Source: Pseudomonas fluorescens
Lineage (GTDB): Bacteria; Pseudomonadota; Gammaproteobacteria; Pseudomonadales; Pseudomonadaceae
Assembly: GCF_000730425.1 (NCBI RefSeq)
Contig: NZ_CP008896.1
Span: 4,278,001 to 4,342,000, forward strand
Direction of reading: 5' to 3'
Length of the DNA stretch: 64,000 nt
Positions 16,434 through 25,470 of the stretch are shown one piece after another (within the stretch, counting starts at the first letter, position 1; each line of letters opens with the position of its first letter). The notes below the pieces were generated by a model. That model saw only the letters and a program-made list of their open reading frames with translations, ran no database searches and was not told the origin of the DNA. The position numbers and the translations under genes are program-made.

Positions 16434-17330
16434 GTGAGCCAGCCCGACGAACGTTTTGCAAACATTCATGATCAGCCGATGACGTCGACGCTGCAGTTCT
16501 TCGAAGATACCCCCATCGATGACGCGCTTTCCCCCGGTGAACAACCCCAGCCAACCGCGATGCCGGCCTGCCGAGCGCAGGTCGTGGTGCTGGTGTCGGT
16601 CAATGGTGGCGTGGGGCGCAGCACCCTGGCGACGGCGTTGGGCAGTGGCTTGCAGCGCCGGGGGCGGGCGGTGACGGTCCTGGAGCTGGATCCACAAAAT
16701 GCCCTGCATCTGCATTTTGGCTTGCCCCACGACACCCCGGGAATCGGTCGTTCCAGCCTGTGCAATCAACCGTGGGATCAACTCGTCCAACCTGGCTTTT
16801 GTGGCTGCCGGGTGGTGGTCTTTGGTCAGACCGACACGCAGCAGCAGGAAGACCTGCAGCGCTGGCTCAAGCAAGACCCGCAATGGCTGGCGCAGCACTT
16901 GTCGCGCCTGGGCTTGAGTGAGCACGACATGATCATCATCGACACCCCCGCCGGCAATAATGTCTACCTGCATCAGGCATTGCACGTGGCCAATACCGTG
17001 GTGGTGGTTGCCCTGGCGGACGCGGCGTCGCTGGGCGCGCTGGAGCAAATGCAGCGGTTGTTGGCGCCGTACCTTGCGCAACCGTCGGCACCGCGTTGTC
17101 ATGTGTTCGTCAACCAACTGGATGAGGGCAGTGCCTTCAGCCTGGATATGGCAGAGGAGTTCAAGCAACGTCTGGCGGCGCGCCATCTGGAGGTGATTCA
17201 TCGCGACCCGCAGATCAGCGAGGCACTGGCCTTTGGCGAGGACCCTTTGGATAACGAGGCTATGAGCATGGCCTGTGACGATATCCATGTGCTGTGCCAG
17301 CTACTGGATAGCCCTCCAAGCATGCCCTGA
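16434..17330 (+). CDS. BcsQ/WssA-like MinD-family ATPase, orphan (298 aa)
   Basis: Related to BcsQ (YhjQ) and to WssA of P. fluorescens, MinD-type proteins that place the cellulose synthase complex at the cell pole. The deviant Walker A at 57-64 reads NGGVGRST, so both lysines of the usual KGGVGKT are replaced. The motifs LELDPQNALHLHFGL and MIIIDTPAGN match the family. The GTG start is set by AAGGAGGAGG. No cellulose synthase gene (bcsA/wssB) follows; the next gene is convergent. The copy is therefore orphaned and may be a leftover of a deleted wss operon. Confidence 0.8.
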   Translation: MSQPDERFANIHDQPMTSTLQFFEDTPIDDALSPGEQPQPTAMPACRAQVVVLVSVNGGVGRSTLATALGSGLQRRGRAVTVLELDPQNALHLHFGLPHDTPGIGRSSLCNQPWDQLVQPGFCGCRVVVFGQTDTQQQEDLQRWLKQDPQWLAQHLSRLGLSEHDMIIIDTPAGNNVYLHQALHVANTVVVVALADAASLGALEQMQRLLAPYLAQPSAPRCHVFVNQLDEGSAFSLDMAEEFKQRLAARHLEVIHRDPQISEALAFGEDPLDNEAMSMACDDIHVLCQLLDSPPSMP

Positions 17331-17560
17331 ACCACGGTTTATAGGGTTAACCGCAGATGCTTATGCACAATCTGATGGTTGGACAGGTATCGAAACAGTC
17401 ATTTTGTGGAGCTGTTCTCATTACGCTGCAACTGCCTGTTTTGAGTGCGTTTTATTTTGTGAACAAAAAATGACCAGTCAGGATTTTCGCCTGTAGCGCC
17501 CGCCTTTGCGGCGTCCTACAGCGTTTCATCAACAGAGTTATCCACAGGGTGCCTTGCCCC

Positions 17561-18784
17561 TTATGCGCGCTCGGCGAGCACCATCAGGTTGCGCGGTGTC
17601 AGCGCTGTTTCGCAGAAGAGGCCTACTTGAGCCTTGTAGCCGTTTTCTTGCAGAAACAGTGCCCGATCCAGAACCAGCCACAATTCCAATGGGCGGCGAA
17701 ACAGGCCACGTACCAACTCCAGATTTCGTACCTGCGCCAGGCGTTGCCAGCCGTGCTGTTCCAGGTTTGGCCAATCCTGTTCGCCTGTGGATAACCCCTT
17801 GAGCGCCGCCAGGTGCTGGCAGTAATCGGCAAAGGGCCGGTTCAGCCATTCGCTTGGCAATGAAGGCGTGGGCAGGTACTCGTCGCACCCGCGCAGTTGC
17901 CGCTGCAATTGGTCAAAGCCCAGGCGCCGGGCCATGGAGGTGTCCCGTTGCAGGCGTACCCGTGTGCCTGCGGTGACGGTTTCGCTCAGGGGCAAGCCAA
18001 GGTCTTCCCGCGATAAACGCAGTGCCGAAGCGCGGGCCGGGGTCGATAGCGCCTGGTATTGCTCGCTGCCGATGCGGTTGTAACAGCAGGGCGCCACGGC
18101 CAGGTGCGGGCAGCCGGTGGCGCTGGCCAGGTGCAGCAGGCGTACATGCAGGTCGCCGCAGGCATGTAGGGCGACGGGTGTGTGTTTGTCGGTGAGTTGC
18201 TGTACGGCGCTCTCGGCCATCACGTCTTGCTGACGGTGGCGGGCGCTCATTTGGTGATGGTCGCTGAGGGCCTGGCCTGCGGCGCTCAGCGTCGGATCAT
18301 ACTCCAGGCAGGTCAGGCCTTGCCCCGGTTGCAGCAGCCGCCGGCCGAGGTGGCCTTTGCCGGCGCACCAGTCGAGCCAATGGGTGGGGCGCCGGGCAAA
18401 GTGCAAGGCGCCGCCAAATGCCTCGATCTGTTGCCATTTACGGCCGGGCACATCCACATTCAGACGCGACGGCGCCGTATGTAGCGCGCCCGACGGTAAC
18501 TTATCCACAGTGCTCAGACGCGCGGCCAACTGCGCCCATTGGGGAAATGGCGCTGGCGCCTGTAGTTCGGTGGGCAGGTTGTGGCTGCTTTCGGCCTCTG
18601 CCAGCGAGCGCTGGCGCAGCCATTGGGCAAGCGCTGGATGCTGGGCTTCCCAGGGCAATTGCAGGTGGGTGAAGGGCCGTGGTCGCCACAGCCTTTGATG
18701 TTCGGTGAGGAACGCGTCCAGTGCGAGGAAGCGGGCCAGCAGTCGCTCGCCCGTCAATCCGGTGTCAGCGCCCCTGGCAGGCAT
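17561..18784 (-). CDS. SAM-dependent methyltransferase of the GSTCD-like type (407 aa)
   Basis: The SAM-binding motif HWLDWCAGKGHLGRRLL lies near the middle, followed by LEYDPTLSAAG and HACGDLHVRLL...APCCYN, the pattern of Methyltransf_32-type enzymes. The substrate is unknown, RNA or protein being likely. I prefer the ATG at 18784 (MPARGADTG), which overlaps the end of the permease gene by 20 bases; the longer frame lies wholly inside the permease gene. It is probably the last gene of the ABC transporter transcript, though functional coupling is not evident. Confidence 0.75.
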   Translation of the reverse strand: MPARGADTGLTGERLLARFLALDAFLTEHQRLWRPRPFTHLQLPWEAQHPALAQWLRQRSLAEAESSHNLPTELQAPAPFPQWAQLAARLSTVDKLPSGALHTAPSRLNVDVPGRKWQQIEAFGGALHFARRPTHWLDWCAGKGHLGRRLLQPGQGLTCLEYDPTLSAAGQALSDHHQMSARHRQQDVMAESAVQQLTDKHTPVALHACGDLHVRLLHLASATGCPHLAVAPCCYNRIGSEQYQALSTPARASALRLSREDLGLPLSETVTAGTRVRLQRDTSMARRLGFDQLQRQLRGCDEYLPTPSLPSEWLNRPFADYCQHLAALKGLSTGEQDWPNLEQHGWQRLAQVRNLELVRGLFRRPLELWLVLDRALFLQENGYKAQVGLFCETALTPRNLMVLAERA

Positions 18785-19496
18785 CGACCCGCAACCAGCG
18801 TTCCAGCAGCTTGAAGCCGCGTACCAGCACATAGGCCATCAGCAGGTAGAACATCCCGGCGGCAAAGAAGATCTCCACCGGCAGGTAGGTACGGGCAATG
18901 ATGGTGCGAGCCATGCCGGTCAGCTCCAGCAAGGTCACGGTGCTGGCCAGGGCACTGGCCTTGAGCATCAGGATCACTTCGTTGCTGTAGGCCGGTAGGC
19001 CGATGCGCGCGGCACGCGGCAGGATGATGTAGAACAGCGTCTTGGGCTTGGACATGCCCAGCGCCCGCGCCGCTTCGATTTCACCGGGCGGGATGGCCTG
19101 GATCGCGCCGCGCAGGATCTCGGCGATGTAGGCGGCGGTGTGCAGGGTCATGGTGACAGTCGCGCACCAGAACGGGTCCCGCAGATAGGGCCACAGGGCG
19201 CTTTCACGCACGGCGTCGAACTGCGCCAGGCCGTAGTAGACCAAAAACAGCTGCACCAGCAGTGGTGTGCCACGGAAGAAGAAAATGTAGCAGTAGGGCA
19301 GGGTGCGCACGTACCAGCGGCGTGAGGAACGGGCGATGCCCAGGGGGATTGCCAGCAGTAGGCCGGCGATCACGGCGATGGCCACCAGTTCCAGGGTCAG
19401 GGTCGCGCCCTGGGCCAGTCTTGGCAGCCACTTGATGATCACGGCCCAGTTCAGGCCCAGGTCGAAATGCGACAGCCAGCTGTAGTCGCCGTTCAT
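18765..19496 (-). CDS. Amino-acid ABC transporter permease, HisM-type (243 aa)
   Basis: An inner-membrane subunit of a polar amino-acid importer. Several transmembrane helices are seen, plus the permease EAA-type loop (GEIEAARALGMSKPKTLFYIILPRA), split here as EAARALGMS and ILPRAAR. FRGTPLLVQLFLVYYG is typical of HisM/ArtM. The ATG at 19496 overlaps the stop of the upstream permease gene (ATGA), so the two permeases are translationally coupled and act as a heterodimer. Confidence 0.9.
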   Translation of the reverse strand: MNGDYSWLSHFDLGLNWAVIIKWLPRLAQGATLTLELVAIAVIAGLLLAIPLGIARSSRRWYVRTLPYCYIFFFRGTPLLVQLFLVYYGLAQFDAVRESALWPYLRDPFWCATVTMTLHTAAYIAEILRGAIQAIPPGEIEAARALGMSKPKTLFYIILPRAARIGLPAYSNEVILMLKASALASTVTLLELTGMARTIIARTYLPVEIFFAAGMFYLLMAYVLVRGFKLLERWLRVDACQGR

Positions 19497-20188
19497 TGCG
19501 TGCTCCTCGCAAAGCCGCGAGCGGCACGTTTTTCCAGGAAGTACATGCCGGCCATGGCCAGGGCGGTGAGGCCCAGGTACATGAAGGCCGCCACCATGAA
19601 GAAGGTGAAAGGCTGCTTGGTGACGGTCACGCCGATTTGCGCGTGGCGCATGATTTCTTCCAGGCCGATCACCGAGACCAGCGCGGTGTCCTTCATCAAG
19701 ATCATGAACAGGTTGCCCAGGCCCGGCAGGGCGATGCGCCACATCTGCGGCATGATCAACCGGGTGAAGATGCGCAGCTTCGACAGGCCCAGGGCAACGC
19801 CCGCTTCACGGTGGCCCTTGGGGATCGCCAGGATCGCGCCACGGAATACCTCGGTGGCGTAGGCGCCAAAGCACAGGCCCAGGGCGATCACACCGGCGGC
19901 GAAGGCACTGAGTGAGAGGTCGGGGTTACCGAAGAACTCCCCGAGGGCCCGCATCATATTGACCGTGCCGAAATAGATCAGCAGCACCCACAGCAGTTCG
20001 GGAATGCCACGAACAATGGTCGAGTAAGCGCCGCCAAGCCATTGCAGCGACTTGTACGGGGAGGTCTTGGCCAGGGCGCCGGCCAGGCCGAGCACCAGCC
20101 CCAGGCATAACGCCGTGAGTGCCAGTTTGACGGTCATCAGCGCGCCGGCAGCGAGTGCGGGGCCGAATCCGTAGAGATCGAAATTCAT
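19493..20188 (-). CDS. Amino-acid ABC transporter permease, HisQ-type (231 aa)
   Basis: Partner permease of the same importer. MNFDLYGFGPALAAGALMTV starts the protein; VRGIPELLWVLLIYFGTVN and the EAA-type loop GHREAGVALGLS support the HisQ/ArtQ type. The ATG at 20188 is chosen because the longer frame extends into the intergenic hairpin. It follows the binding-protein gene after a 75-base gap that holds a terminator, so it should be made in smaller amounts than the binding protein. Confidence 0.9.
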   Translation of the reverse strand: MNFDLYGFGPALAAGALMTVKLALTALCLGLVLGLAGALAKTSPYKSLQWLGGAYSTIVRGIPELLWVLLIYFGTVNMMRALGEFFGNPDLSLSAFAAGVIALGLCFGAYATEVFRGAILAIPKGHREAGVALGLSKLRIFTRLIMPQMWRIALPGLGNLFMILMKDTALVSVIGLEEIMRHAQIGVTVTKQPFTFFMVAAFMYLGLTALAMAGMYFLEKRAARGFARSTQ

Positions 20189-20218
20189 GGTTTTTTCATA
20201 TCGAGCAAGGCATTGCGA

Positions 20219-20248
20219 AAAGCCGGCGCGCTCAACGGAGCGCGCCGG
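20219..20248 (-). terminator. Attenuating terminator between binding-protein and permease genes
   Basis: CCGGCGCGCTC-AACG-GAGCGCGCCGG is a perfect 11-bp stem (20223-20248). On the minus strand it is followed by TTTTC. It lies just after the binding-protein stop and would limit read-through to the permeases, a common way to over-produce the binding protein or stabilise its mRNA. Confidence 0.75.
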
Positions 20249-20263
20249 TCTGGCCAATCAGGA

Positions 20264-21013
20264 TCATTCGATGCTGAAAGGGAAGTACTTGTCGTTGATC
20301 TTCTTGTAGGTGCCGTCGGCCTTGATTTCCGCCAGGGCCTTGTTCAAGCGCTCGCGCAGTGGGTCGCCTTTGCGCACGGCGATGCCGATCTTGTCGCTGT
20401 CTACAACCGGCTCGCCTTTGAACTCATAGGCCGAACCGTCTTTGCTCTTGAGCCACTCGTACTGCACGTACTTGTCGGCGAGCATCCCGTCCAAACGGCC
20501 GGAAGTCAGGTCGAGGTAGGCGTTTTCCTGGGTGTCGTAGAGCTTGGCGGTGGTGTCTGGCAGTTTGTCTTCCAGGTAGGTACCGGCCAATGTCGCGCGC
20601 TGTGCGCCGATAGTCTTGCCTTTGAGGTAGGCCGCGTCGGTCTTGAAGTCCTTGATGGCTTTGGCTGCGATGAATTGCAGCTTGTTGGAGTAGTACGGGT
20701 CGGTGAAGTCAACGGCCTGCTTGCGCTCGTCGGTGATCGACAGCGACGACACCAGGAAGTCGAACTTCTTGGCGTTCAGGGCCGGGATGATGCCGTCCCA
20801 GTCAGACGTGACCACGCTGCATTCGACTTTCATCTTGGCGCACAGGGCGTCGCCGATGTCTTTGTCAAAGCCTACAACGTTGCCGCTGGCGTCTTTATTG
20901 TTGAAGGGCGGGTAGGCCGCCTCGATCCCCATTTTCAAAGTCTCGGCCATGGCCGTGGCGCTGAATGCCATGGAAACGGCGGCGGCCAGGAGGAATTTTT
21001 TATAGTTCTGCAT
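20264..21013 (-). CDS. Periplasmic amino-acid-binding protein (HisJ/ArgT-like, 249 aa)
   Basis: Captures a basic amino acid in the periplasm for the permease pair. The signal peptide is MQNYKKFLLAAAVSMAFSAT plus AMA. The SBP_bac_3 signature appears as GIEAAYPPFNNKDASGNVVG, with FDKDIGDALCAKM and FLVSSLSITDER following. Two cysteines (CAKMKVEC) match the disulfide of HisJ/LAO-binding proteins. The ATG at 21013 is set by the signal peptide. Ligand (histidine, arginine, lysine or ornithine) is inferred from family likeness. Confidence 0.9.
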   Translation of the reverse strand: MQNYKKFLLAAAVSMAFSATAMAETLKMGIEAAYPPFNNKDASGNVVGFDKDIGDALCAKMKVECSVVTSDWDGIIPALNAKKFDFLVSSLSITDERKQAVDFTDPYYSNKLQFIAAKAIKDFKTDAAYLKGKTIGAQRATLAGTYLEDKLPDTTAKLYDTQENAYLDLTSGRLDGMLADKYVQYEWLKSKDGSAYEFKGEPVVDSDKIGIAVRKGDPLRERLNKALAEIKADGTYKKINDKYFPFSIE

Positions 21014-21026
21014 GCAGGTTGCTCCG

Positions 21027-21800
21027 TTAGCGGTTGCTGGACATGAATTGTTTGCAGCGCGCCGAAAGCGGGTTTTCGAACACCTGCTGTGGCGATCCTT
21101 GCTCTTCGACCAGCCCCTGGTGGAGGAACACCACTTCGCTGGACACTTGGCGGGCAAAGCCCATTTCGTGGGTGACCAGCAGCATGGTGCGACCTTCTTC
21201 GGCCAGCGCGCGGATCACATTAAGTACTTCCTGAACCATTTCCGGGTCAAGTGCCGAAGTGGGTTCATCGAACAGAATGACCTTGGGTTGCATCGCCAGG
21301 GTGCGGGCGATGGCGGCGCGTTGTTGCTGGCCACCCGACAATTGCGCCGGGTAGGCGTGGCGTTTGTCGCCAATGCCGACCTTGGCCAGCAGCGCCTCGG
21401 CCACTTCGATGGCTTCGGCCTTGCTCTGGCCAAGCACGCGGCGCGGGGCCTCGATGATGTTGTCGAGGATGCTCATATGTGGCCAGAGGTTGAAGTTCTG
21501 GAAGACAAAACCGATTTCGCTGCGCAGGCGATTGATCTGCTTGCCGTCGGCGGCCATCAACTCGCCGTTTTTGGCAGCCTTGAGCTTGAGCTCTTCGCCG
21601 GCCACCAGGATCTGCCCCTGGTGTGGGTTTTCCAGGAGGTTGATGCAGCGCAGGAACGTGGACTTGCCGGAACCGGATGAGCCCAGGATCGAGATCACAT
21701 CGCCGTCGCGAGCGGTCAGCGAGATGCCTTTAAGCACCTCCAGCTCACCATAGCGTTTATGCAAGTTGCGGATTTCAAGCGCGGGCGCGGCCAAAGCCAT
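21027..21800 (-). CDS. Amino-acid ABC transporter ATP-binding protein (HisP-like, 257 aa)
   Basis: Energises the importer. Walker A GSSGSGKST, Q-loop FVFQNFNLWPHM, signature LSGGQQQR, Walker B VILFDEPTSALD and H-loop VTHEMGFA are all present. HisP-type features include the long insertion between Walker A and the Q-loop. It is the first gene of the operon, followed 13 bases later by the binding protein gene, then the two permeases and the methyltransferase. Confidence 0.92.
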   Translation of the reverse strand: MALAAPALEIRNLHKRYGELEVLKGISLTARDGDVISILGSSGSGKSTFLRCINLLENPHQGQILVAGEELKLKAAKNGELMAADGKQINRLRSEIGFVFQNFNLWPHMSILDNIIEAPRRVLGQSKAEAIEVAEALLAKVGIGDKRHAYPAQLSGGQQQRAAIARTLAMQPKVILFDEPTSALDPEMVQEVLNVIRALAEEGRTMLLVTHEMGFARQVSSEVVFLHQGLVEEQGSPQQVFENPLSARCKQFMSSNR

Positions 21801-22353
21801 GAGCGGTCCTCATTGTGTGCGTTGCGTTCCTGCTGTTGGGTCGCCTTCCTGGCGTGGCGCCAAGCTAGCATAGCGTTCGGATGACAGCCAACAGCGCCAC
21901 GGGCGTTAAACAGACGGTGTGTGACAGGTTGTCGCATCGGCACAGCAGCGTGTCGCGCCATCAACAACCGAACAGCCGTTTTAACCGATAAACCCGTGGC
22001 AGTCGCGTAAAAAAGGGCGCGATGGTGCCAGCTTTGGCCGGGCGTTGGAAGGGTTAAACGGGTAAACGGTGGCGATCGGTCCGTTAATCGGGCGTCGCTT
22101 ACTTTTTGTGTGTGTTTTTAGTGCGTTCATTCGTTATGGATATGAGTCGGTCGGTAACGTTGTGGCGAATTGCCATTAATCTCAATGGCTTGCGAGCGCT
22201 GATGGACTGTCCTGCAGCCCGCGTCAAGCTTGGCTTTGTAACATTTTGGCGCAAATATTGCGTAAAAAATAAAGAACGCCCCGTTTGTTTCTTTTCACGT
22301 AAGTACAGCAGGCCGGGCGGACCGTATTCGCAATTCCTCGCAAAGGTGTGTCA
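21801..22353. other. Long divergent promoter region between the ABC operon and gabP
   Basis: About 550 bases without a supported gene. It must hold the leftward promoter of the ABC operon, which I could not pin down, and the rightward sigma-54 promoter of the permease at 22246-22262. Repeated GGGTAAACGG-type stretches near 22050-22070 may be regulator sites. Confidence 0.5.
22246..22262 (+). promoter_or_regulatory. Sigma-54 promoter for the GABA-type permease
   Basis: TTGGCGCAAATATTGCG has the -24 GG and -12 GC spaced by exactly ten bases, close to TGGCAC-N5-TTGC. It lies 92 bases before the permease start. A sigma-54 activator (NtrC or a GABA-responsive regulator) would be required. Confidence 0.7.
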
Positions 22354-23745
22354 ATGAGTCGTACGCAAAGCTCCAATGACCTCGAACAGGGACTCAAACC
22401 GCGTCATGTCACCATGTTGTCGATTGCCGGTGTGATCGGCGCCGGGTTGTTTGTCGGTTCCGGCCACGCGATTGCAGCAGCCGGGCCCGCCGTGCTGCTG
22501 GCCTACGCCGCCGCCGGTACGCTGGTGGTGCTGGTGATGCGCATGCTGGCCGAGATGGCCGTGGCGTCTCCCGACACCGGTTCATTTTCCACCTACGCCG
22601 ACCGCGCCATCGGCCATTGGGCCGGCTTTACCATCGGCTGGCTTTACTGGTGGTTCTGGGTGCTGGTCATTCCCCTGGAGGCCAACGCTGCCGCGACCAT
22701 CCTGCATGCCTGGTTCCCCGACGTGGCGATCTGGGCCTTCACTTTGGTCATAACCTTGCTGCTGACCGCTACCAACCTGTTCAGTGTGAAGAACTACGGC
22801 GAGTTCGAGTTCTGGTTTGCCCTGATCAAGGTGGTGGCAATCGTCGGCTTTGTGATCCTTGGTGTGCTGGCGATCTTCGGTTTGCTGCCGGGCAGCCAGG
22901 TCAGCGGCGTCTCACACCTGTTTGATACCCAGGGCTTCTTGCCCAACGGCATGGGCGCCGTGCTGGCGGCGATCCTGACCACCATGTTTTCGTTCATGGG
23001 CACCGAAATCGTGACCATTGCGGCCGCAGAGTCGAAGAACCCTGGCCAGCAGATCACCAAGGCCACCAATTCGGTGATCTGGCGGATCGGCTTGTTCTAC
23101 CTGGTGTCGATCTTCATCGTTGTCGCCTTGGTGCCATGGAACGATCCGACCCTGGCGGCCGTTGGGTCCTACCAGACCGTGCTGGAACGCATGGGCATCC
23201 CGAATGCCAAGCTGATCGTCGACCTGGTGGTATTGGTCGCCGTGACCAGTTGCCTGAACTCGGCGCTGTACACCGCGTCGCGCATGCTGTTTTCCCTGGG
23301 ACGTCGTGGTGATGCACCGGCGGTGGCCAAGCGCACCAACCAGAGCGGCACGCCTTACTGGGCGGTGATGCTGTCCACCGGCGCGGCTTTCCTTGCGGTA
23401 TTCGCCAACTACGTGGCGCCGGCGGCGGTGTTTGAGTTCCTGCTGGCCAGCTCCGGCGCGATTGCGCTGCTGGTGTACCTGGTGATTGCCGTGTCGCAAC
23501 TGCGCATGCGTCAGAAGCGCACGGCGGCGGGCGAGGAGATTGCCTTCAAGATGTGGCTGTTCCCGGGCCTGACCTATGCGGTGATCGTGTTTATCGTGGG
23601 GGCGTTGACCATCATGTTGTTCCAGGAAGCGCACCGGGTGGAAATTATTGCGACCGGTGTCTTGAGTGTACTGGTGGTGGTAGCGGGGTTGCTGGTGGCG
23701 AGCCGGCGCAAGGCCCGCAATCTTGGGGCAGCGGTGCTGAATTGA
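22354..23745 (+). CDS. gabP: APC-family amino-acid permease, probably GABA permease (463 aa)
   Basis: Imports gamma-aminobutyrate or a related amino acid by proton symport. About twelve transmembrane helices are seen. The first helix region LKPRHVTMLSIAGVIGAGLF and the later GTEIVTIAAAESKNPGQQI are conserved in the GabP/AnsP/ProY branch. The ATG at 22354 is preferred over the GTG two codons earlier because AAAGG is then well spaced. A sigma-54 promoter lies upstream, in line with nitrogen-scavenging control. The exact substrate is inferred. Confidence 0.82.
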   Translation: MSRTQSSNDLEQGLKPRHVTMLSIAGVIGAGLFVGSGHAIAAAGPAVLLAYAAAGTLVVLVMRMLAEMAVASPDTGSFSTYADRAIGHWAGFTIGWLYWWFWVLVIPLEANAAATILHAWFPDVAIWAFTLVITLLLTATNLFSVKNYGEFEFWFALIKVVAIVGFVILGVLAIFGLLPGSQVSGVSHLFDTQGFLPNGMGAVLAAILTTMFSFMGTEIVTIAAAESKNPGQQITKATNSVIWRIGLFYLVSIFIVVALVPWNDPTLAAVGSYQTVLERMGIPNAKLIVDLVVLVAVTSCLNSALYTASRMLFSLGRRGDAPAVAKRTNQSGTPYWAVMLSTGAAFLAVFANYVAPAAVFEFLLASSGAIALLVYLVIAVSQLRMRQKRTAAGEEIAFKMWLFPGLTYAVIVFIVGALTIMLFQEAHRVEIIATGVLSVLVVVAGLLVASRRKARNLGAAVLN

Positions 23746-23760
23746 TCAGCACCCCTCCAC

Positions 23761-23844
23761 TGTAGGAGCCGGCTTGCCGGCGATGAGGCCCTTGAGCCTT
23801 GCGGTGATATCAAGAAAGCCATCGCCGGCAAGCCGGCTCCTACA
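23761..23844. repeat. REPIN (GTAGGAGC-type REP pair)
   Basis: TGTAGGAGCCGGCTTGCCGG and its reverse complement face each other around a short spacer, just after the gabP stop. A typical Pseudomonas REP doublet that can fold into one long hairpin and stop transcription. Confidence 0.9.
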
Positions 23845-23853
23845 ACGGTTGCG

Positions 23854-24267
23854 TCAGTCTTGCAAATTGGCCAGGGCTTGCGAAGCTGCCACGTAATCGG
23901 CCTGGAACGCTGGCGATTCAATCCACGCCAACGCTGCCGCTTCATCATCGCTGTCGGTGGACCACTGCCGGTATTCGATCAGCGCCGCCAGGATAAAGTC
24001 AGTGGCGTTTTCTTCGCCTTCCTGCTCCAGCACTAACGCCAGCAGCGGGTGTGCCAGGAACGCCGCACACAGTGCCTGTTGGCTGGTCTCGCCGGCCTCG
24101 CGCATCTCCACGAACAGTTCGGTCAAATCCACCGACTCAAGGTCAATCCGCTCGTCATCCCCGGCAAACGCATCCTGCTTCGGCGCATTGGCGCGCTGGG
24201 TGCGGTTCTGCTTGGCCTTGGCTTTTGCCCGTTGGGCACGTTTTTGCTGCTTGTCTGGCGAAGCCAT
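23854..24267 (-). CDS. Conserved hypothetical protein (137 aa)
   Basis: The N-terminus is very basic (SPDKQQKRAQRAKAKAKQNR), followed by an acidic helical body (ESVDLTELFVEMREAGETSQ) with no signal or membrane segment. It is likely cytosolic and possibly nucleic-acid-associated, but no function can be assigned. The ATG at 24267 is chosen because the longer frame has no RBS and different codon character. It stands alone between a REPIN and the hydrolase gene. Confidence 0.7.
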   Translation of the reverse strand: MASPDKQQKRAQRAKAKAKQNRTQRANAPKQDAFAGDDERIDLESVDLTELFVEMREAGETSQQALCAAFLAHPLLALVLEQEGEENATDFILAALIEYRQWSTDSDDEAAALAWIESPAFQADYVAASQALANLQD

Positions 24268-24337
24268 GGGCTCATGTTCTCGGTTCAGGATCTGGGTGGC
24301 GTATTGAAACGCAGGTCTGGGGAAATCCCAAGGGTTT

Positions 24338-25246
24338 CTATAGCTGCACACCCGGTGCGTCGGCCGCCAACTGCCCGTGTTGCAGCCACGCCAGTGCAAT
24401 CGGCCATAAGCGATCCTGATATTCACTGCGGAAGAACGCGAAATGCCCGACAGCCACTTCGCCAATATCCACCGGCGCGATGCGCAAGTGTGTCCGTTCG
24501 CTGGCCTGGAAGTAGTTCAGCAGGCGCTCAATGGCGGGCACCGTGCCAAAGGGGTCGTCGCTGATGCTGACCGCCAGGATCTGCGCCTTTACCCGGGCAA
24601 AGGGCAACTCGCCCAAAGTGCGTCCGCTGGGCCGTGTCTCGTAGGTGGGCGTGGGTGTGCTCCAGTCGCGCACCACTCCGGCTGGCGTGTCTTCCAGCCA
24701 GCCCAGGCGTTTGCCCGGGAAATATCCGCAGAGGGCGGTCACCAGGGGCATGACCAGGTGCCACTTGGCTAGCATCTGCCAGCGGCCCTTCGCTTGATAG
24801 TCACGCCAGTAGGCGAACTGCGCCCCCACGGTGACCAATCGCCTGATCGCTGCCCCCGACGCCCCAAGCCCGGCCGCACAGCCGCCAAAGCTGTGGCCGA
24901 CCACGTCAATGGGTTGCCCGGCGAACTCGCGCTGCGCGCGCTGCATGATCGCCTCGAAATCCAGCTGGCCCCAGTCCGACCAGGAGGCCTTGAACCCGCG
25001 CAATGAGCCACTGCGCGACTCACCGATGCCGCGATAGTCGTAGGTAATGACGTCTAAGCCGTTGGCGAACAGGTAGTCGGCAAAACGTGAATAGTGGCGG
25101 CAGCGCACGGACGTGGCGGCGTTGATGATCACCACCGGGCGTTCGATATCACTGCGGATATGCCGCCAGGTAAAGCCGCCTATGGGATAACGATCGGCAG
25201 CGGGTTCGCAAAATGGTTCGGGGTGAAGGCGGCTGGGCAGGTTCAT
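24338..25246 (-). CDS. Alpha/beta-hydrolase (302 aa)
   Basis: A serine hydrolase of the alpha/beta fold. The nucleophile elbow is GHSFGG (VVGHSFGGCAAG), the acid is probably the Asp in ISDDPFGT, and the His is in VGHFAFF. DVITYDYRGIGESRSG is the conserved oxyanion-side strand. It lacks a signal peptide. The ATG at 25246 (MNLPSRLHPEPF) is preferred over the longer frame. Substrate unknown; esterase or lipase-like activity is most likely. Confidence 0.82.
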   Translation of the reverse strand: MNLPSRLHPEPFCEPAADRYPIGGFTWRHIRSDIERPVVIINAATSVRCRHYSRFADYLFANGLDVITYDYRGIGESRSGSLRGFKASWSDWGQLDFEAIMQRAQREFAGQPIDVVGHSFGGCAAGLGASGAAIRRLVTVGAQFAYWRDYQAKGRWQMLAKWHLVMPLVTALCGYFPGKRLGWLEDTPAGVVRDWSTPTPTYETRPSGRTLGELPFARVKAQILAVSISDDPFGTVPAIERLLNYFQASERTHLRIAPVDIGEVAVGHFAFFRSEYQDRLWPIALAWLQHGQLAADAPGVQL

Positions 25247-25470
25247 GACGGGCCTCGATCCATGCGCTTTCGATGGGGCAAGGGCTGCCCATGCGCAGTT
25301 TTTATTGGAAGTTGACGCTAACAAAATCGACGGGCAAAGGCCCGTAATCTTTAAGTGCGAACGCCAACCTGAGGTGAAGGGAGGAATGTTGCACTTGGTT
25401 CAGGCGTGATTCAGGCGTGCTATCGGCAATATACGCAGGCATATCCCCCCCCGGCCTGGCAGGTTAAACC

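Noticed and set aside
17538..17546. TTATCCACA DnaA-box near the end of the methyltransferase gene
   Set aside because: A single box; TTATCCACA-like strings also occur inside coding sequence (18501 region), so no origin function is claimed here.
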